This document shows positions 1 through 6,835 of a stretch of 8,634 nt of DNA, piece after piece. The position numbers were made by a program, and so were the translations under genes. Position 1 is the first letter of the stretch; each line of letters begins with the position of its first letter. The DNA lies in NCBI GenBank assembly GCA_029560455.1, contig JAKQKW010000261.1, positions 1 to 8,634 on the forward strand, written 5' to 3'. This stretch comes from Candidatus Rifleibacteriota bacterium (GTDB lineage Bacteria; Riflebacteria; Ozemobacteria; Ozemobacterales; Ozemobacteraceae). Under the pieces are notes generated by a model that was not told the DNA's origin, searched no databases, and worked only from the letters and a program-made list of their open reading frames with translations.

Positions 1-228
1 GCTCAGAAAATTTTCAATTACCTGGGCACCCTTGTAAGACTCCAGCTGGTTAAAACCTTCGGCAAGCTGCTCTGACTCTGCAAAAACAGAATATTCGCCA
101 AGAAAATAGTCTAAACACCAGAAAGAACCGATAACCGGCAGCAGAACAAGGAGCAGCCAGGCCAGAAAAATTCTGGTACCCGGCACCTTTACTTTCTGGC
201 TTATCAGTTGTGATTCCTGCCTGTTCAT
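1..228 (-). CDS. N-terminal part of a membrane protein, possibly a second receptor or cyclase subunit (partial)
   Basis: The reading frame opens with ATG at 228-226 and stays open to the window edge, giving 76 residues with no stop. The ATG overlaps the TGA of the upstream cyclase gene as ATGA, so translation is probably coupled. After a short polar, basic N-terminus of about 18 residues comes one strong hydrophobic segment (about 19-43, including FLAWLLLVLLPVIG), followed by a polar, acidic stretch. This matches an N-terminal membrane anchor leading into a periplasmic domain, the same plan as the start of the neighbouring cyclase. The output domain lies outside the window, so its function cannot be read. 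A paralogous receptor or a heterodimer partner of the cyclase is inference from overlap and topology. The gene is real with good confidence; its role is unknown. Confidence 0.75.
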   Translation of the reverse strand, partial: MNRQESQLISQKVKVPGTRIFLAWLLLVLLPVIGSFWCLDYFLGEYSVFAESEQLAEGFNQLESYKGAQVIENFLS

Positions 229-3149
229 ATTAATTCAACCGTTTCCTGGTCAAAGTCTCTGACGACAAAGGCTGGTGCTATTTCTTCTGCCGTCGCCCGG
301 CACAGCAGAATTCGCGAGGCGCACCCGGCGGTTTTGCTTTCAATGCTGGCAGCATCTTCAACCACGCTGCCGATTACCGTAAAGTCCTTGCGACCGGTTT
401 CTGTGCCTATGCTGCCTGAGATCGCCATGCCGGTTGCCATGCCGATGCCGTTTTCTATTGTAAACAGACCATTAGCCAGTCGGTCGCTGTTAAAAGTCGT
501 CAGACGCTCCCGCATCTCTCTGGCCGCCTTACAGGCTCTTATAGCCGCATTTTCGCCATGACTGTCGTGGTAGAAAATCGCCAGAATCGCGTCTCCGATA
601 TATTTGTCGATTATTCCACCGTTCGCGGTTATTAAGCTTTCCATAACGGTAAAATACGAATTCAGCATTTCGACAACCTCTGCCGGGCTGAATTTCTCAC
701 TTATACTGGTAAAACCTCTGATATCAGATGCCAGCACCGTAATCTTTACCGTCGTATCTTCTGATCTGGCAAAGTCCGTCTGGCTTTGAATTTGCTGTAT
801 CAGCTTGTCAGAGACGTATCTTTTGATCATTTCTCTTTGTCTGAGGGCGTTTGACATTTCATTGAAGGCCTGGGTCATCTGTCTGAACTCGTCACCAGAA
901 AAATTGGCGATAAAGACCCCATAATTACCGCGTTCTAGAGAGGTGACGCCAGCATTGATTATTCTGACCGGCTCTTTGACAAAAACCGCTATAATTGCCG
1001 TAATGAAATAGAGAACAATAATTGCATAGCCAAGCAGCACCGGAAAAGTCATGAAAGTTGCCAGACCGGCGAGCCCTTGTCCCCGACTGCGGCAGATTGC
1101 GGCAAAAACTGCCGTCTCACCCTCTTTGAAGCGCCAGGCCCTTATGCCGATTGAATTGCCCTTGCGGGTAATACTGTAACCCAGATCACGGCTGGAAATA
1201 GCTCGTTCAAAAGTTTTGGTCATCTCTTCAGACAACAGAGCCTGGTCGGGCCAGGCAAACATGTGCAGACTGAAAAATTTTCGCAGGCGAACTCCAAAGT
1301 CGATATCACAATATTTGAATTTTTTCATGAACCAGCCGGGCAAATTGTTTTTAAACCATGTCAGATAACGGTGAACATGCTCATCACCGTTGCTGACACG
1401 ATGAAGCAGCAGTTGATACTTTCCCTGCCGGTTTTTGACAATGTAAATGGCTGAACGGCTGGTGTCAGCGGAGTGGGATATTTCCCGCTGAACGGTGCTT
1501 TCGTGTGGAATCCATTTCTCTTCAAGTTCCTGAGTAATGTAGTTGCCCATCAATCCCAGGGTCATGACACGGCTGAAATCATTACTGGTGTTTCTTTTTG
1601 TCTGGCGCAGAATTCCCAGTGAATCCATGAATTTGTTGACAAGGCTTTGGATGAGCCTGTTTGCATGATCAGCTCTCAACCACATGTCGTATTGAAAATG
1701 CTCACCGGTTTCAAACGTGGTATTGATTGAGTTGATCCAGGTTGTGGCCCATAGCAGATCGTCACCGGCAACAGCAATTGCATTCTTTATATTGGGGTCG
1801 TGCTGCTGGCTTTGCTCCAGACGTTTCTTAACTTCAATTACAGCCAGCATCTGTCGCAACAGATTTTCATTATTGATTTCCGATGCCTCTCTGATGCAAT
1901 TCAGAGTTGTCTGCAGCAGATGGTTTTCGATGACCCTGTCTGAACCTTCGAGAGCCAGCCAGGTAATGATGCCTGTTCCGGCAATTGGCAGAAGAACGAT
2001 CAGACCAAGAATAAAAGTCAGTTTCAGTCGAACCGACCCGCCGGGAAGAAAACCGAACAGCCAGATGCGCATTGAAAATGCCAGATACAGCATTATCAGG
2101 CTCATTGCCAGAACTTTGAACAGTTTCGTCAGTTGTAGCTGTCTGACGACTGGTTGTGGCAGACAGCCTGAAATTTTAAAGTACCGGCCGCCCTTCTGGC
2201 TTTTCTGGGCCATTGAACGATCGCCGGTAATGAAAAAGTAGTGATTCCAGAAATCTGACGGGGGTCTGGTAAAATAGTCTATCCGCTCATCGCTTTCTCT
2301 GAATCCTTCATGCTGTTGCCTGAGATCGACCATGCTGACCGTAATACCGTCTGCCGTGCTCTTTAAAGCCGATCTTAAAATAGCTTCAGGCCTGATACTG
2401 CTTTGAGGAACGATAATCGAATAGCCGCCATGCAGATTTACGGGACTGATACACTGATAGGAATAGGAAAAAATTGATTGTCGGCCGAAATAGTCTGTAA
2501 AATACTGGTTGGTCCGGTCGTGAGAATGAACGATTTCAGAAAAGCGGCTGAGATAAGCAAAAGTATGCTCTTTATCTACATTTCTGTTTGCACTCTGAAT
2601 AATTGCTGACGGGTTATACAGCCTTGGCCATGCTTTCTGATAATTCTGGTTAAACAGCCTGGCTGCCGCCGCATGATGATGCAAAGCCTGACTGTTAACA
2701 AGTGATGTTTCTTCACTGCATTGCTTTTGCAGATCTTCGCAGTGCCAGTAAAAGGCATTTCTGTATTCAGGTGCAAAAACCAGAATCTGAATGGCGTCAA
2801 GGCCTTCCTGCCTCAGGGCCTGCAAAAATTTCTGCGGCAGCTCAGCTGAAAACTCTGCGCGGCCAAAATCTTCTGCCGGAAACATCCTTATAAGCTCTGG
2901 CCTGATTTCAGGGAGCAGTTTCTGGTGAATCTTTTTGATCACTTCCCTGACGTAGACGCCCAGTCGGCATTGGTCCTTGATGCGCTCCGCAGCCTGCAGG
3001 ATTTCTTCGCGCAGCAGACCCATGGCCGACTCCCGGGTGCGTTCCATGGCCGCATTCAACAGATTATTGAAGAACGCCAGAGGTATCGCCAGCACCAGAA
3101 AACCGGCAAGCAGCAGGGCTGCCTGGCTGGTTCCGGTCGGTTTTTTCAA
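225..3149 (-). CDS. Multi-pass membrane receptor with HAMP and class III adenylate/guanylate cyclase domain, catalytic Asn/Arg missing
   Basis: This 974-residue protein has TM1 at about 10-28 and a first periplasmic region at about 29-342. A TM pair follows at about 343-365 and 375-399, then a second periplasmic region (about 400-694), TM4 (about 696-724), HAMP (about 724-772, ending SGDEFRQMTQAFNEM), a signalling helix, and a class III cyclase domain (about 800-960). Metal-binding Asp809 (ASDIRGFTSISE) and Asp853 (DKYIGDAILAIF) are present 44 residues apart, the usual spacing. Lys849 and Thr924 (DFTVIG) form the Lys/Thr base-recognition pair of class IIIb cyclases. However, the usual VNxAAR segment reads VEDAAS, so the transition-state Asn is Glu931 and the Arg is Ser935. 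The start is TTG, overlapping the TldE stop as TTGA. No in-frame ATG lies upstream, and the first downstream ATG (codon 35) would lose TM1. The ligand is unknown because I recognise neither sensor region. It may be inactive as a homodimer. Confidence 0.9.
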   Translation of the reverse strand: MKKPTGTSQAALLLAGFLVLAIPLAFFNNLLNAAMERTRESAMGLLREEILQAAERIKDQCRLGVYVREVIKKIHQKLLPEIRPELIRMFPAEDFGRAEFSAELPQKFLQALRQEGLDAIQILVFAPEYRNAFYWHCEDLQKQCSEETSLVNSQALHHHAAAARLFNQNYQKAWPRLYNPSAIIQSANRNVDKEHTFAYLSRFSEIVHSHDRTNQYFTDYFGRQSIFSYSYQCISPVNLHGGYSIIVPQSSIRPEAILRSALKSTADGITVSMVDLRQQHEGFRESDERIDYFTRPPSDFWNHYFFITGDRSMAQKSQKGGRYFKISGCLPQPVVRQLQLTKLFKVLAMSLIMLYLAFSMRIWLFGFLPGGSVRLKLTFILGLIVLLPIAGTGIITWLALEGSDRVIENHLLQTTLNCIREASEINNENLLRQMLAVIEVKKRLEQSQQHDPNIKNAIAVAGDDLLWATTWINSINTTFETGEHFQYDMWLRADHANRLIQSLVNKFMDSLGILRQTKRNTSNDFSRVMTLGLMGNYITQELEEKWIPHESTVQREISHSADTSRSAIYIVKNRQGKYQLLLHRVSNGDEHVHRYLTWFKNNLPGWFMKKFKYCDIDFGVRLRKFFSLHMFAWPDQALLSEEMTKTFERAISSRDLGYSITRKGNSIGIRAWRFKEGETAVFAAICRSRGQGLAGLATFMTFPVLLGYAIIVLYFITAIIAVFVKEPVRIINAGVTSLERGNYGVFIANFSGDEFRQMTQAFNEMSNALRQREMIKRYVSDKLIQQIQSQTDFARSEDTTVKITVLASDIRGFTSISEKFSPAEVVEMLNSYFTVMESLITANGGIIDKYIGDAILAIFYHDSHGENAAIRACKAAREMRERLTTFNSDRLANGLFTIENGIGMATGMAISGSIGTETGRKDFTVIGSVVEDAASIESKTAGCASRILLCRATAEEIAPAFVVRDFDQETVELI

Positions 3150-4366
3150 AGCTTTTCGACCGCCAGTCTGGTAACGAGCATGCGGTCGTTACCGTTGACA
3201 TAGATTTTGTCCGAGCTGACACCGATAAAATCATCACCGAAAAATTCAAAAATCGAACCCTTGATGGTGAATTCCGGCACCCGTCCCAGCAGTTTGTGCC
3301 CGTCGGTGAGATAAGCAACCTGAACCGGCGAAGCAAAATTGCCATCAGGAGTAAAATCGCCGCCGCTGGCTATCTGAATCATCAGACCCGGCTGGCCGTT
3401 CAACAGTTCTGCAAGCGTTTTGCCGGCGTGCGGAATCTCGACGTTGGCGCCACCCAGTGACGGAACACTGTCGTAATTGCCGTCGGCACAACCGGTGTTG
3501 GCGAAGCCATAGCGGTGGGCCGTCTTTTTGTCGGTATATGGCCTGAGAATGACGCCGTCTTTTATCAGCCAGTTCAGCTCTGCCGCCGGAAGCGTGCCTT
3601 CCATGTCGAAGTCAGGGCCGTAGGTCTCGACCGGGTCACGCACAATTTCAAGGCTGAAGCGGTCAGAAAAGACCTTCTGACCCATCTGGCTCTGAAACAG
3701 CGAGGCTTTGTTGCCGACCATCTTACCGTTCAGATCACGCTGAAACAGGCGCGTCAGCGAACCTTGCGAAATTATTACCGGCAAACGCTGCTCTGGCATT
3801 GGCAGCAGATTGTTGTAGGCATTGATGACTTCACTGACAGCCTCAATAACTCGCTGTTCTTCAAGTCTGCGGTCGACAAGGCCGAAAAAGGTATCCATGA
3901 TGCCCGTCGAACCCTGCTTTTTCAGCAGAAAGCTGAGACTCAGGTAACAGTCGCGGTGCTGCAGCTTCAAGTTCAGTTCATTTTCGAGGGTGAAGTCGAT
4001 ATGGCTGAGGTTGACCTTGTTGCTGACCGCGAATTCAGGGTGTCGACGCCTGATTTCTCCAAGAATGCTTTCGATACGTTTGCAGAGTTCAGCATCGCTG
4101 ATGACGAAATTGTCGAGACTGTTCTGCTTCTGCAGATCGCGGCTGAGTTCGACTTCGTAATCGATGCCGTAGGTGAGGCTTTTTTCGGCCCGGGTAAATA
4201 ATTCTTCAGTCGAGACTTCGCCAAGTCCACCGGCCACACCGATTTTGCCGTCAGCAATGACGCGACAGCCGGTTTTTCTGATATTCTTGCGTCGTACCGC
4301 CTGAATCTCGTTCTGCACTATGCTCAACGAAGTCTGTTTGACAATCTGGGTAACTTTTTCTCGCAT
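3146..4366 (-). CDS. tldE: TldE/PmbA-family protein, metallopeptidase partner of TldD
   Basis: This is the non-zinc half of the TldD/TldE peptidase, 406 residues. In the E. coli family the heterodimer trims unfolded peptides, matures microcin B17 and degrades the CcdA antitoxin. The sequence has no HExxxH motif, as expected for TldE. The C-terminal half carries the family pattern: TGCADGNYDSVPSLGGANVE (about 291-310), IASGGDFTPDGNFASPVQVA (332-351), then KGSIFEFFGDDF and a hydrophobic end. The start chosen is ATG at 4366, with an AAGGAAG ribosome site about 5 bases upstream that overlaps the TldD stop. A longer in-frame start at 4504 would lie inside tldD and add an Ala/Ser-rich segment with no family likeness, so it is rejected. 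The protein is shorter than E. coli PmbA (about 450 residues). It follows tldD by 10 bases, and its TGA overlaps the TTG start of the cyclase gene. Confidence 0.85.
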   Translation of the reverse strand: MREKVTQIVKQTSLSIVQNEIQAVRRKNIRKTGCRVIADGKIGVAGGLGEVSTEELFTRAEKSLTYGIDYEVELSRDLQKQNSLDNFVISDAELCKRIESILGEIRRRHPEFAVSNKVNLSHIDFTLENELNLKLQHRDCYLSLSFLLKKQGSTGIMDTFFGLVDRRLEEQRVIEAVSEVINAYNNLLPMPEQRLPVIISQGSLTRLFQRDLNGKMVGNKASLFQSQMGQKVFSDRFSLEIVRDPVETYGPDFDMEGTLPAAELNWLIKDGVILRPYTDKKTAHRYGFANTGCADGNYDSVPSLGGANVEIPHAGKTLAELLNGQPGLMIQIASGGDFTPDGNFASPVQVAYLTDGHKLLGRVPEFTIKGSIFEFFGDDFIGVSSDKIYVNGNDRMLVTRLAVEKL

Positions 4367-4376
4367 TCTGGCTTCC

Positions 4377-5714
4377 TTACTGTACGTTGATTTCTCTGAC
4401 CCTGACGTAAGGGCCGCCAAAGCTGACCGGCAGCGGGTATTGTTCCATTTTGCCGCAGCCGCCGCCAACGAAGCTGAGTATCTCAAGCCTGTCTGAAACC
4501 GCATCGATCTGGTCGAGCGTCTTCATCACATTGCCGGTGATAACCGAAAATTTGACCGGTCTGGTAACCCTGCCGTTCTCGATCAGATAGGCCATCGAAG
4601 GGGCCAGCGTGAAGGTCGACATGCCAGAACCGTGCTTGACCGATTCAATAAGAATGCCGTGGTCGATGCTGCCGATCAGTTCTTCTTTCGAGCAGTTGCC
4701 GGGTTCTATGTAGGTGGCGGTCATGCGCACGATTGGCTCGTATTCAAAATTTATGGAACGGGCGTTCCCGGTCGCTGCTTCATCGAGCTCGGCGGCGGTG
4801 GCGGCGCTGTGCAGACGGCCGCGCAGTATGCCTTTGCCGATCAGCACAGTTTTTTCGGCCCGGTTCCCTTCGTCGTCGAACGGCGTGAAACCGCTGCCCG
4901 GCAGGTTGCCGTCATCGACAATGCTGAGCAGCTCAGAACCAACCCGTTTGCCGAGCTGCCATTCTTTTTTCATGCCTTCATCGCCGATCATGAAATCGGC
5001 TTCGCTCTTGTGCCCGAAACTCTCATGCGCAAAAATCCCGGCTGCCATCGGCGACAGAACCACCGTATAGTTGCCGCCCTGAATCTTTTCGGCGCTGGTA
5101 AAGAATTCACGCGCCTTCTCGATCAAGTCCCGCGCTTCATGATGCAGCCCGGCGAGCGGCTTGAACTCAGACATCGCTTTGCACCAGGTTTCGCTGAAAA
5201 CGTTTGCACCGCTGCCGAATCTGAAGCCAAGACGCAAGCCCGCTGTCTGCGTGTCGAATTTCAGATTGGCGCCGAGGCTCGAATAAAACTGCTTGGTTAT
5301 ATGGGCGTCTGAATATGAAGCTGACCAGTGGCTGATCTGTCCGTCATTCTTCACCAGGTCGGCAAATGACTCGGTGAGAGCTATTTTTTCTGACAGTTGC
5401 ACCTTGCTGACGCTGGTCTGCGCAAAACGGCAATGGTCGCCGGTATTGACCTGCATTTTTTTGACCGCCGGGTGCTCATTGATCCGGGAATCGGCCCGTC
5501 CAAGCTTTGCCAGACCGGCAAGCTCCGCATCGATGCTGGCCAGATCGGTGGTAGAAGCATAAAACCAGCGTTGACCGTCGAAAAGTCTGATAAAAGCGCC
5601 GGTGTCGTCTTTTTCTTTGACCTCTTCAAGGCGGCCGGTTTCGATGCGCACCAGTGAGCGAAAAACCTTTTCAATACGCACATCGGCGTAAAAACCTGCA
5701 GGAAATTTATACAT
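4377..5714 (-). CDS. tldD: TldD-family zinc metallopeptidase subunit
   Basis: This is the catalytic half of the cytoplasmic TldD/TldE peptidase, 445 residues. The zinc motif HExxxH appears as HESFGHKSEADF (His230, Glu231, His235), matching the HEAVGH motif of E. coli TldD. A C-terminal Cys420 in VGGGCGKMEQYPLPVSFGGP sits where the family's third zinc ligand lies. The central segments DDGNLPGSGFTPFDDEGN (267-284) and ENGRVTRPVKFSVITGNVM also match the family. The start chosen is ATG at 5714, with GGAG 6 bases upstream. An in-frame start at 5846 would run into the preceding membrane-protein gene and is rejected. The length is slightly below E. coli TldD (about 480). The substrate is not evident: no precursor-peptide gene or toxin-antitoxin pair is visible nearby. 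It is 13 bases downstream of the DUF3147 gene and 10 bases upstream of tldE. Confidence 0.92.
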   Translation of the reverse strand: MYKFPAGFYADVRIEKVFRSLVRIETGRLEEVKEKDDTGAFIRLFDGQRWFYASTTDLASIDAELAGLAKLGRADSRINEHPAVKKMQVNTGDHCRFAQTSVSKVQLSEKIALTESFADLVKNDGQISHWSASYSDAHITKQFYSSLGANLKFDTQTAGLRLGFRFGSGANVFSETWCKAMSEFKPLAGLHHEARDLIEKAREFFTSAEKIQGGNYTVVLSPMAAGIFAHESFGHKSEADFMIGDEGMKKEWQLGKRVGSELLSIVDDGNLPGSGFTPFDDEGNRAEKTVLIGKGILRGRLHSAATAAELDEAATGNARSINFEYEPIVRMTATYIEPGNCSKEELIGSIDHGILIESVKHGSGMSTFTLAPSMAYLIENGRVTRPVKFSVITGNVMKTLDQIDAVSDRLEILSFVGGGCGKMEQYPLPVSFGGPYVRVREINVQ

Positions 5715-5727
5715 CCGTTTCTCCAGA

Positions 5728-6066
5728 TCAGCGAACCAGGTTCGCAAGTTTGATAAAGATGAAGTAGAAAACTGCGGTAATGCCAGAACTGCAGCCGATG
5801 GCGACCGTATATGAATAATCGCGCCTGAGCAGCATCGGCAAAGCAATGAAAAAAGCCAGCGACGGCACCACCATCAGAAAAATATCGGTCGTCAGGCTGG
5901 CCGTTTGGGCCTTGTTGCCGGTTTCGTAATAAAACCACGAAATGGCGAGAATCGAAGTGACCGGTAACGAAGCAAGAATTGCGCCGACAGCCTGATTGCG
6001 CTTCGCCGCCTCGCTGATAAAAATAACCAGAAGCGTGGTTACCAGAATTTTGACAAAGTATTGCAT
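5728..6066 (-). CDS. DUF3147-type small inner-membrane protein
   Basis: This very hydrophobic 112-residue protein has four predicted helices at about 4-18, 27-46, 60-80 and 86-108. Family-like features are a SEAAKRN segment after helix 1, LASLPVTSILAISWFYYETG spanning helix 2, a helix 3 ending in a Leu-Leu-Arg-Arg loop, and a short C-terminus. I recognise the pattern of the DUF3147 family, which has no established biochemical role. The start chosen is ATG at 6066 because the hydrophobic domain begins there. A longer in-frame start at 6219 would overlap the divergent queL gene for about 95 bases and add an unlikely basic leader. No strong Shine-Dalgarno precedes 6066. It is the first gene of the leftward operon, 13 bases before tldD. 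A functional link with TldD/TldE is not shown by the sequence. Confidence 0.75.
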   Translation of the reverse strand: MQYFVKILVTTLLVIFISEAAKRNQAVGAILASLPVTSILAISWFYYETGNKAQTASLTTDIFLMVVPSLAFFIALPMLLRRDYSYTVAIGCSSGITAVFYFIFIKLANLVR

Positions 6067-6103
6067 AAATGCGATTTTACCATTACCCTGAGCACCCTGA
6101 CAA

Positions 6104-6109
6104 ATTATA
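6104..6109 (-). promoter_or_regulatory. Candidate -10 box (TATAAT) for the leftward operon
   Basis: In the 58-base gap between the divergent DUF3147 gene (start 6066) and queL (start 6125), the minus strand reads TATAAT exactly. Transcription would begin near 6097, leaving a leader of about 30 bases. No good -35 hexamer is seen 16-18 bases upstream; that region lies inside the first codons of queL. The same AT-rich patch could serve queL on the plus strand (TATAGA at 6106-6111), also without a clear -35. This is motif matching only. Confidence 0.35.
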
Positions 6110-6124
6110 GAAAGCATTCGAATC

Positions 6125-6835
6125 ATGAATATCGCCAGATATGCGCGCATCGAAAACTCGCCAAGACCGCGGGAAATCGTTCTGTTAAAGGCTTTTCCCT
6201 GCCGCTGGGGACATTGCACTTTCTGCGATTACATTCATGACAACAGCGAAGACGAAAACTCGATCAACGCAACGAATTCTGAAGTGCTGAAAAAAGTCAC
6301 CGGCTGCTTCGGCGCCCTGCAGGTAATCAATTCCGGCAGCTGTTTCGAAATTCCGCAGGCTTCTCTTGAACTGATCAGAGAAACGATCGAGCGTCTGAAG
6401 ATCGGGCAGCTTTATTTCGAGTCACACTGGAGCTATCGCGCCCGCCTGCAGGAAATGCGCGATTTCTTCAAGGTTCCGATTGTTTTTATCACCGGTGTCG
6501 AGACTTTTGATGAGTCTTTTCGCAATCTGGTTCTTAAAAAAGGCATGGCGTTCAACGACCCGGCTGAAGTGCGGCAATACTTTCAGTCGGTTTGTCTGAT
6601 GGTTGGCATGCAGGGCCAGACGCGCGAAATGATCGCGAATGATATCAGAATCGCTCTTGAATACTTCGATTACGTCACCATCAATCTTTTTGTCGATAAT
6701 ACAACCGCTGTTAAAGCCGATCCTGAACTGCAACAATGGTTCAGAAGCGAGTTTTTATGGTTGCAGAAGCATCCGAAGGTTGATATCCTCTTTGAAAATA
6801 CCGACTTCGGCGTCGGCGGAGAACTGAAACAATGA
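6125..6835 (+). CDS. queL: QueL-type radical SAM enzyme, queuine lyase for queuine salvage
   Basis: QueL enzymes cleave the cyclopentenediol from queuine to regenerate preQ1, so that a bacterium with a preQ1-type tRNA-guanine transglycosylase can use scavenged queuine. The 236-residue protein has an N-terminal cluster motif PCRWGHCTFCDY with Cys26, Cys31 and Cys34. This is Cx4CxxC, one residue longer than the canonical CxxxCxxC. Further conserved-looking blocks are a TNSEVLKKVTG helix, VINSGSCFEIP (67-77), FITGVETFDESFRN (121-134) and VTINLFVDNTT (184-194), consistent with a short radical SAM barrel. The start is ATG at 6125 with a weak AGAAAG upstream. The stop overlaps the start of a queuosine precursor transporter by ATGA, and this context strongly supports the call. 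No queK nucleosidase or tgt gene is visible in the window. The alternative is an uncharacterised radical SAM protein. Confidence 0.78.
   Translation: MNIARYARIENSPRPREIVLLKAFPCRWGHCTFCDYIHDNSEDENSINATNSEVLKKVTGCFGALQVINSGSCFEIPQASLELIRETIERLKIGQLYFESHWSYRARLQEMRDFFKVPIVFITGVETFDESFRNLVLKKGMAFNDPAEVRQYFQSVCLMVGMQGQTREMIANDIRIALEYFDYVTINLFVDNTTAVKADPELQQWFRSEFLWLQKHPKVDILFENTDFGVGGELKQ

Noticed and set aside
1717..2241. 174-codon plus-strand open frame opposite the cyclase gene
   Set aside because: It is a shadow frame rich in Ser, Arg and Ile with no start context or domain, inside a well-supported gene.
3515..4201. 228-codon plus-strand open frame opposite tldE
   Set aside because: It lies wholly antisense to a clear TldE gene, and its protein shows no recognisable domain. 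It is best explained as a shadow of codon composition.
4367..4504. Longer tldE start at 4504 inside tldD
   Set aside because: The extra 46 codons overlap the conserved tldD end and encode a low-complexity Ala/Ser stretch. The start at 4366 has a good ribosome site.
4632..5312. 226-codon plus-strand open frame opposite tldD
   Set aside because: It is antisense to the TldD zinc-motif region, its product has no family features, and the tldD strand has strong conserved motifs.
6067..6124. Possible preQ1 riboswitch ahead of queL
   Set aside because: Queuosine genes often carry one, but the 58-base leader shows no preQ1-I-like stem with an A-rich tail that pairs into the loop.
6067..6219. Longer DUF3147 start at 6219
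   Set aside because: It would overlap queL coding sequence by about 95 bases, and the added residues do not resemble a membrane-protein N-terminus. The hydrophobic domain begins at the 6066 ATG.
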